From assembly GCF_034497705.1 (NCBI RefSeq), contig NZ_JAXRUV010000001.1, positions 372,001 through 436,000 on the forward strand: a DNA stretch of 64,000 bases, in the 5' to 3' direction. Under the pieces are notes generated by a model. That model worked only from the letters and a program-made list of their open reading frames with translations, was not told where the DNA came from and made no database searches. Position numbers and translations under genes: made by a program. Below are positions 58,697 to 64,000 of this stretch, piece by piece (position 1 is the first letter of the stretch; each line of letters starts with the position of its first letter). Source of the DNA: Marinococcus luteus_A. Lineage in GTDB: Bacteria; Bacillota; Bacilli; Bacillales; Marinococcaceae.

Positions 58697-59568
58697 GCAC
58701 TTTTCCTCCCCTGCTGCTCTGTTTTAGCCCGTTTCAGCTGAAGGCCCAGAGAAACGACGCCGATCAACACAATCGCTGCTGCGGAGATAGGAAGCCAGAT
58801 GTAGCCTTCCCCGAACTGTTCAAGAAATTCCGGCTGCCAAACGGCGAAGTTAATGTCCATTTCCGCCATGAATTCCGAGACAATAGCGACAAACATTAAA
58901 AATACGGAGAGAATGACAAAGCGTACGGAAATCCATTCGGTCATCGATGCCTGCACACGCCCTTGCCTCGGTTCAATGCCAAGGAGAGGCTCAATGCGTC
59001 CGTGCAGCTTCGGAATCAGATACATCACCGGAATGATGCCAAACAAAATTCCGGAAATAAGCATTTCGGTCACAAAGCTGACCCCCTCTATCGCCAGAAT
59101 GGAAGCAGGCAATCCGGGAACGGCTTCCACTTCCTCAATACCAAACCATACCTTTCCGACATCGACTACTGTGCTTAGCATTTGGTCGATAAGAACACCT
59201 ACACCGGCTGCGAGGGCGATCTGCTTTCGGCTGTTCAGGTTCGTAACAAGCAGGCCGGCCACATACATGGCAAGAGTGAATTCAATAAAGCCTTCGAGTT
59301 CCCCGAGCCCGCCAAAATCACCAAGCAGAAGGTCGCCGAAAATAATTTCTCCCACGGATGCCCCGAACGCGGCATACAGCGGATTAAAAAGCATCACCAG
59401 CGTTAAAGGGATAAAAGCTAAATACGAAATAGATAATTCGATGGGGCCAAACGTAAACTCCGGCAGTAATTCCGTAAACAGGTTCGCGAGGCCAAATAAC
59501 GACATTGAAAGAATGAAAACCATCATTTTCTGGGACTGGGTGTACGCTGTACGTTTTTTTGCTTCCAT
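58693..59568 (-). CDS. ECF transporter substrate-binding (S) component, enlarged
   Basis: This 291-residue membrane protein starts MEAKKRTAYTQSQKMMVFIL and has a core of about six helices with the S-component pattern (IPLTLVMLFNPLYAAFGASV near residue 70) plus two more C-terminal helices (VRFVILSVFLMFVAIVSEF and ISAAAIVLIGVVSLGLQL). Typical S components have about 180 residues, so this one is extended. The ligand is unknown. ATG 59568 follows AAGGAGG. Confidence 0.75.
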   Translation of the reverse strand: MEAKKRTAYTQSQKMMVFILSMSLFGLANLFTELLPEFTFGPIELSISYLAFIPLTLVMLFNPLYAAFGASVGEIIFGDLLLGDFGGLGELEGFIEFTLAMYVAGLLVTNLNSRKQIALAAGVGVLIDQMLSTVVDVGKVWFGIEEVEAVPGLPASILAIEGVSFVTEMLISGILFGIIPVMYLIPKLHGRIEPLLGIEPRQGRVQASMTEWISVRFVILSVFLMFVAIVSEFMAEMDINFAVWQPEFLEQFGEGYIWLPISAAAIVLIGVVSLGLQLKRAKTEQQGRKSA

Positions 59569-59650
59569 ATGTACAAATCCTCCTTGTTTTTGGTTAATTC
59601 TCATACTACTCATACAAGGTAAAGGACATTTAAGCGAAACGTGAAGACTG

Positions 59651-59694
59651 TGTAAAAAAATTAACTTTTTCTAAAGGTTGAAAGTTTTTTTACA
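59651..59694. promoter_or_regulatory. inverted repeat between ECF and rpiR genes
   Basis: TGTAAAAAAA at 59651-59660 is repeated as its exact reverse complement TTTTTTTACA at 59685-59694 around 24 bases that include GAAAG. It lies in the shared divergent promoter region and is a candidate RpiR operator. Confidence 0.45.
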
Positions 59695-59741
59695 TCGGTG
59701 GATTACGAGCAGCTATACTCAGGTCGGGAGGTGGATGTGAA

Positions 59742-60578
59742 ATGAAAGAGCTATTAAACATTGAAGAGTATCAGCTGACAGGCAAGCAGAAGCAGATCGT
59801 CGATGTTTTATGGAAACGGGGAGCGGCGGTAGCGTATATGACAGAGGAGGAGCTCGCTCAAGAGTCCGGGGTAAGCATCGCTTCTGTATCGAGGTTCTGG
59901 GCGTTAGCGGGGTATGCAAATTTTAAGGCATTTAAAGCAGCTGTAAGAGAAAAGATTGAAACGACACCGGAAAATAAAATGAAGAATTCGGTAAGGCAAA
60001 CGAAGGACGATCCTCTTTTTGACCAGCTTGTAGACCAGCACTTCAAAAGCCTGGCACTTACCAGTCAGCAGTTCGACGAGCGGACATTTAAGGCGGCTAT
60101 TTTAAAGATCCTGCAGGCATCGACGATATTTATTCATGCCCCGGCTTCGGCAGAAGGCCTGGGTACGCTGCTTGAGTTTCGCTTGAAGCGGTTTGGGTTT
60201 TCTATCGAACGAATTGCGAAAAGCGGGGCGGAAATATATGAATCTCTTATTCATATGAACGAGACAAGCACAGTAATTATTTTTCAGTTTGTGGAGCCGC
60301 TTCCGGAAACAAGGGTCCTTCTCGACTATGCCCAGAAGTGTGGATCCGGGACAGTGTTAATTACGGACCGTTTGGTGTCGGAAATGAACGAGTCAGTGGA
60401 CCATCTGTTATACGTGTACCGGGGAGAACAGTGGGAATTTCACACGATGGTCACTCCTACCGTCATGCTCGAAGCACTCGTTATCGGAATAGGAAGTGAA
60501 ATGGAGGAAAAGTCTCTCGAGCAGCTAAAGAAAATCAGCCATATCCGAAATCATTACAAGCATATAGTGCCGAAGTGA
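59742..60578 (+). CDS. MurR/RpiR family regulator
   Basis: This 278-residue protein has an N-terminal HTH (LTGKQKQIVDVLWKRGAAV ... SIASVSRFWALAGYANFKAF, about 12-65) and a SIS domain (about 118-255). Members sense phosphorylated sugars or amino sugars. The SIS domain begins STIFIHAPASAEGLGTLLEF, a variant of the usual GxGxS phosphosugar loop, so ligand may differ. GGGAGGTGG precedes the ATG. Divergent orientation to the ECF-PHP operon makes it the likely regulator. Confidence 0.82.
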   Translation: MKELLNIEEYQLTGKQKQIVDVLWKRGAAVAYMTEEELAQESGVSIASVSRFWALAGYANFKAFKAAVREKIETTPENKMKNSVRQTKDDPLFDQLVDQHFKSLALTSQQFDERTFKAAILKILQASTIFIHAPASAEGLGTLLEFRLKRFGFSIERIAKSGAEIYESLIHMNETSTVIIFQFVEPLPETRVLLDYAQKCGSGTVLITDRLVSEMNESVDHLLYVYRGEQWEFHTMVTPTVMLEALVIGIGSEMEEKSLEQLKKISHIRNHYKHIVPK

Positions 60579-60741
60579 GCCATGAAGGTGAAAGAGCAAG
60601 TATTTTTTAAAAAAAATCCACTGTTTTTAACAGAAAAGATAAATTATTAATATATTATGAATTATAATTAATAGATTATGAACGTGAGATGTAGTATGTT
60701 ATTAATGATAGAGGAATACATAAAGCAAAGGAACATCTGTG

Positions 60742-61491
60742 ATGAGCATGAATTATGAACGCTTCCGTTCGCTGTACGGTCGGGAGATAGAGAAAATGGA
60801 ACAGGCCGAAAATGAAGAGCTTGTGCAGCTGTATATGGCGCAGAACCGCTTTTTCGACTGCATCTTCCGCAGCCGTAAAAAAGAGGCCAAAAACGAACTG
60901 GCCACAATTTACCGGGTTATTTTGCTGGAACCAGAAGACGAAAAACGCCTGCTGGTGCTGAAACAGTATTATTTCTTTCTAATTGGCGGATTTTTGGACC
61001 GGTACACCCAGACATTTTCGTATAACAAAAAGGCACTTGCCGCCTCGGTAGCCCTGATCAATGTCATGGAAGAATGGGAGCGGGAAGAGGAATTTTATGA
61101 AGGAATCGACGTACTGGTCGACGGTATGCTTGATACGACCTGGAACGAGGATTTCCAGTCCTACAATAACCCGATCATTTCAAGGTTTATCACACTCGTA
61201 AATCAGCAGCTCTACAAGGAATTGAACACGGAGATACTGTCCAAACAGCTCGGCATCTCCCACAGTCATATTTCCCGGCTGGTCAACGAAGAACTGGGCA
61301 CGTCCATTCCGAACTACGTGACCTATAAACGGGCCGAGGAGGCGGCATATCTTCTGAAGGCGACCACCCAGCCGGTGAAATCAATCGCTGAGCGGCTGCG
61401 ATTTTCGAGCGCCAGCTATTTTGGGGTATGCTTTAAAAGCATTCATGGCTGCACGCCAAGGCAATATCGTATATTTACGGCCCAGCGGTAA
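60742..61491 (+). CDS. AraC family transcriptional regulator
   Basis: This 249-residue protein has a C-terminal double HTH (ILSKQLGISHSHISRLVNEE and SIAERLRFSSASYFGVCFKS with the closing GCTPRQYR). The N-terminal 150 residues are helical, like AraC regulators without a cupin. ATG 60742 or the GTG at 60739 may start it; AAAGGAAC lies upstream. No target is obvious; a small gene follows. Confidence 0.82.
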   Translation: MSMNYERFRSLYGREIEKMEQAENEELVQLYMAQNRFFDCIFRSRKKEAKNELATIYRVILLEPEDEKRLLVLKQYYFFLIGGFLDRYTQTFSYNKKALAASVALINVMEEWEREEEFYEGIDVLVDGMLDTTWNEDFQSYNNPIISRFITLVNQQLYKELNTEILSKQLGISHSHISRLVNEELGTSIPNYVTYKRAEEAAYLLKATTQPVKSIAERLRFSSASYFGVCFKSIHGCTPRQYRIFTAQR

Positions 61492-61568
61492 AGATTAACG
61501 CAGCTATCGAGGATAAAGACAGCAGCGGTCAGCCGCTTCTGGTAAAGAAAGAGAAAGAGGGAAAATGA

Positions 61569-61841
61569 ATGCGAACGCAGGATTTGAAACAGGCGGTCAT
61601 CGCCTGCCTGGCAGCAAATGAGGATGAAATGGAAATGTCTGCGCTGGTGAGACAGGTAACCCGCATGCTGCCATTTCCAGTACACGCCAGAGAACTAGCC
61701 GATTGTGTCACTGGATTAGAGCAGGCAGGCGCTGTCAAAAAATTAAGAACTTCGTCAGGGTCAGTGGCGGTAGTTTTACGAAAAGAAGCATCCAGCGGCG
61801 CAGGTTATTTTATAGAAAGCATACATACGAGCCGTCTCTAA
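61569..61841 (+). CDS. hypothetical protein, 90 residues
   Basis: The soluble product has a helical N-terminus (LKQAVIACLAANEDEMEMSA) and a middle that could be a winged-helix-like fold (ARELADCVTGLEQAGAVKKL). No family was recognised. AGAGGGAA precedes the ATG. It lies 77 bases after the AraC gene, in the same direction, and its stop codon is inside a terminator stem. Confidence 0.45.
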   Translation: MRTQDLKQAVIACLAANEDEMEMSALVRQVTRMLPFPVHARELADCVTGLEQAGAVKKLRTSSGSVAVVLRKEASSGAGYFIESIHTSRL

Positions 61842-61859
61842 CTGATAGAGGCGGCTTTT
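61830..61859 (+). terminator. intrinsic terminator overlapping a stop codon
   Basis: AGCCGTCTCTA and TAGAGGCGGCT pair around ACTGA and run into TTTT. Confidence 0.65.
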
Positions 61860-62165
61860 GCTTATTATTGTTATCTAAGTATATAAATTTCTAAGGAGGG
61901 ACTCCTTTGTTTTATTATTGAATTGTTGGAAGCCCTATTCAATCATTTGTAGATTTGATAGGAAGGAATCTTTGCAGCATGCTTAACATGATTGTTATAA
62001 GAAGGAATCCGGATAATATTTTTTCACTCCGCCAGATGCAGTCTCCCCGATTTTTAATAGAATTTTGTTCGCAATACTCAGCGTAGTAGCAGAAAAATAT
62101 AACAATTGTTGAATGCCATTACGCGATGTAAGATGAAATGGACAACTGCTAAGGAAGGCGATTAT
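61842..62165 (+). other. intergenic region before the MerR gene
   Basis: After the terminator, AAGGAGGGACTCCTTT (61893-61908) can fold on itself and no frame of useful length follows it. Nothing else is recognisable. Confidence 0.4.
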
Positions 62166-62597
62166 ATGAACAGCAAACAAGCGGCGGAAATGTTTGACCT
62201 CTCGGTCGACACACTTCGGTATTATGAACGCATCGGTGTGATTCCTCCAGTGAATAGGGGTGAAAATGGGTACCGGGATTACCAGATCAATGATTTGAAT
62301 TGGATTTTTCTGGCCAAGAGTCTTCGTTCAGCAGGAATCCCTATTGCATCTTTGATTGAATTTTCGGAGCTGGCCAGATTAAGTGAAACGCAGAATGTTG
62401 CCAGAGCCCAGAAGCAAATATTAGCGGACCAATTGAACGAGATAGACAATAAAATCAGCGAAATGAACGAAATACGCTCTATGTTGCAGTATAAGCTTGA
62501 TACGTACGATGAGCATTTGGCTCAATTCAAAAATGGGGAACTGACGTCGGAAACTGTAGAAAAGTTATGGGAAATAAACCATTATACAAAAAACTGA
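62166..62597 (+). CDS. MerR family transcriptional regulator, AdhR-like
   Basis: This 143-residue protein has the MerR winged helix (SKQAAEMFDLSVDTLRYYER, then IGVIPPVNRGENGYRDY, about 3-40) and a long dimerisation coiled coil (LNEIDNKISEMNEIRSMLQY). It lacks the metal-binding Cys set and resembles the aldehyde-responsive AdhR/NmlR group. AAGGAAGGCG precedes ATG 62166. It likely controls the aldo/keto reductase and alcohol dehydrogenase genes downstream through the palindrome at 62613. Confidence 0.83.
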   Translation: MNSKQAAEMFDLSVDTLRYYERIGVIPPVNRGENGYRDYQINDLNWIFLAKSLRSAGIPIASLIEFSELARLSETQNVARAQKQILADQLNEIDNKISEMNEIRSMLQYKLDTYDEHLAQFKNGELTSETVEKLWEINHYTKN

Positions 62598-62608
62598 GCA
62601 ATGCTCTT

Positions 62609-62638
62609 GCCATGGAGTGCACTCCATAGTTTAAAGTG
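62609..62638 (+). promoter_or_regulatory. MerR-type operator-promoter
   Basis: The perfect palindrome ATGGAGTGCACTCCAT (62613-62628) lies between TTGCCA (62609-62614) and TAAAGT (62633-62638), an 18-bp spacer. This is the layout used by AdhR-like MerR activators. Confidence 0.55.
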
Positions 62639-62669
62639 AAGAGGAATGAAATTATAAGGAGGCAATACG

Positions 62670-63519
62670 ATGCAAACAGTTCAACTCAATAATGGGGTCG
62701 AGATTCCGATTTTAGGTTTTGGCGTATATCAAATTCCTGCTGAAGAAACGGAACAAGCGGTGGCAGATGCCATTGAGGCTGGCTACCGTCACATTGACAC
62801 AGCACAAGCTTATAAAAACGAAACAGAAGTGGGTGCGGGAATTAAGAATTCCGGCATCGCACGCGAGGAATTTTTTATCACGACTAAGATCTGGATCGAA
62901 AATGTCACGTATGACGGTGTCATGAATTCGTTCCAGGGTTCACTTGACCGTCTTGGTTTGGACTATGTGGACCTGCCTGTTGATCCACCAGCCATATAAT
63001 GATGTTTATGGTGCGTGGCGGGCAATGGAAGAGCTTCAAAAAGAAGGGAAAATCCGGGCGATTGGTGTCTCAAATTTCGCTGTTGATCGTGTTGTGGACT
63101 TGTCTCTGTTTAATGAAATAACTCCAGCGATTAACCAAATTGAAATCAATCCATTCAATCAGCAAACAGAAGCGATAGAAGCTTTAAAAGAGGAAGGAGT
63201 TGTGCCGGAAGCATGGGCTCCGTTCGCAGAAGGCAAAAACAACATTTTTCAAAATGAAATTCTCACTGAAATCGGGAATAAATACAACAAGTCTGTAGCT
63301 CAAGTCATTGGCCGCTGGCTCTTGGAACAAGATGTGGTGGTTTTAGCAAAATCAACAAAGCTTGAACGCATGAAGGAAAATATCGACGTTTTTGATTTCA
63401 ATTTATCGGATGAAGATAAAAAAGCTATTGCCACGCTAAACATCGGAGAAAGCCAATTCTTCTCTCATTCGGATCCAAATATGATTAAAAGGCTTGCAGA
63501 TGCTAAATTAAATCTCTAA
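62670..63519 (+). pseudogene. aldo/keto reductase (AKR5-like), frameshifted
   Basis: The first frame (62670-62999) has the family start (NNGVEIPILGFGVYQIPAEE), the catalytic Asp and Tyr in HIDTAQAYKNE and Lys in FFITTKIW, then diverges after DYVDLPV. One extra C near 62975 (GACCTGCCTGTTGATC) shifts the frame; without it the sequence continues LLIHQPYNDVYGAWRAMEEL to the stop at 63519. Either a recent pseudogene or a sequencing error. AAGGAGGC precedes the ATG. Confidence 0.75.
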
Positions 63520-63539
63520 TTGATGAGATGTATCTCCCG

Positions 63540-63647
63540 GTGAAAGTGATGATCTTAGGAGATGCTGGTCAGCTCGGCAAAATGGTAACAGGTGATCTGT
63601 TAGCCCAGACGGATGTTAAGCTTGTTCTGTATGGACGTAATCCATGA
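63540..63647 (+). pseudogene. 5' fragment of an NAD(P)-binding SDR gene
   Basis: A 35-residue frame reads VKVMILGDAGQLGKMVTGDL and ends LVLYGRNP before TGA. It is the first Rossmann strand and helix of NmrA/SDR-type reductases (GxxGxxG pattern) with the remaining 170-250 residues missing. It lies between the aldo/keto reductase and alcohol dehydrogenase genes and looks like a deletion remnant. Confidence 0.6.
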
Positions 63648-63690
63648 AATTATCTCCAATTTAAATATTTATGACAAGGTGGGAATCAGC

Positions 63691-64000
63691 TATGAAAGCA
63701 AATATCATGTACGAAGCGGGCGATGTCCGTGTGGAAGACGTACCGAAGCCGCAAGTGCAGGAGCCGACGGACAGCGTGCTGAAGGTGGTCGCTGCCTGCA
63801 TCTGCGGGAGTGATCTGCATCCGTACCGCCATATGCATGCCGATGAGCAGGGCGGAGGCGAACCGATGGGCCACGAAGTGATCGGACGCATCGAAGAGAT
63901 GGGCTCCGGCGTGACGGACTTCAAGAAAGGAGATCTCGTCGTGGTGCCATTTGCATATGGGGATAATACATGCCCATACTGCCAGGAAGGGCTGCAGACG
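63691..64000 (+). CDS. zinc-dependent alcohol dehydrogenase, N-terminal part
   Basis: The 103 visible residues start MKANIMYEAGDVRVEDVPKP and include the catalytic zinc ligand in CICGSDLHPYR, GHEVIGRIEEMG, and the first structural zinc cysteines in NTCPYCQEG of the medium-chain dehydrogenase family. The gene runs off the right edge. AAGGTGGG precedes the ATG. Together with the MerR regulator it forms a probable aldehyde-response cluster. Confidence 0.82.

Noticed and set aside
61893..61920. small gene after AAGGAGGGACTCC
   Set aside because: The site is followed by TTG with a stop four codons later; no frame exists.
1314..64000. tRNA or rRNA genes, CRISPR arrays, insertion sequences or phage integrase
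   Set aside because: No tRNA TTC-arm patterns, spaced repeats, transposase motifs or attachment-site duplications were noticed in any part of the window.

Overview
The window comes from a Bacillota chromosome, most likely a Bacillaceae species. Support for this includes strong AGGAGG-type ribosome binding sites, frequent TTG and GTG starts, sigma-B-like promoters, cre-like boxes, and gene sets close to Bacillus subtilis families (manR/manP, katX-like catalase, ycb-type glucarate genes). Secreted and soluble proteins are rich in Asp and Glu, which suggests a moderately halophilic or alkaliphilic lifestyle; that is inference. No rRNA, tRNA, insertion sequence, prophage or CRISPR array was seen.

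Layout. 1-4.7 kb: small membrane proteins, a DUF2255 gene, an Lrp regulator, MsrA and a decayed small membrane gene. 4.7-16.1 kb: a hexuronate catabolic cluster with a GH31 glycosidase, a TRAP transporter (dctP, dctQ, dctM), a convergent ROK regulator, then uxaC, uxuA, an SDR-type fructuronate reductase, kdgA and kdgK. Two XylR-like palindromes overlap the start regions of the two transcription units. 16.4-20.4 kb: a ManR-like PTS-controlled activator and a ManP-like EIIBCA permease. 20.6-22.1 kb: a DUF4397 surface protein with an MPQTG sorting signal and its overlapping sortase. 22.3-38.1 kb: KtrB-type potassium transporter, stress and redox genes (SDR, azoreductase with HxlR regulator, Hsp20, 3D-domain cell-wall protein, QorB-like oxidoreductase, pirin, nitroreductase, universal stress protein), EamA exporter with divergent Lrp regulator, and an island of very small membrane proteins. 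38.1-39.9 kb: an L-serine dehydratase operon behind a tandem glycine riboswitch and a perfect cre box. 40-47.5 kb: GNAT, a frameshifted RDD protein, an acidic lipoprotein, SulP transporter, sigma-B-type catalase and an aldo/keto reductase. 47.6-55.3 kb: a D-glucarate operon (FadR-type regulator, kdgD, ketoglutarate-semialdehyde dehydrogenase, tctCBA, gudD). 55.4-60.6 kb: an ECF transporter (S, fused A-A, T) with a PHP-domain hydrolase and a divergent RpiR regulator, substrate unknown. 60.7-64 kb: AraC and MerR regulators, a frameshifted aldo/keto reductase, an SDR fragment and the start of a zinc alcohol dehydrogenase.

How the genes work together. The uronate cluster encodes the complete route from glucuronate or galacturonate import to KDPG cleavage. 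The glucarate cluster feeds the oxidised acid to 2-ketoglutarate. Each has its own tripartite solute-binding transporter in place of the major-facilitator permeases used by B. subtilis. The least explained block is the ECF-PHP-RpiR locus, which has the layout of a dedicated uptake and processing system for an unidentified, possibly phosphorylated, compound.
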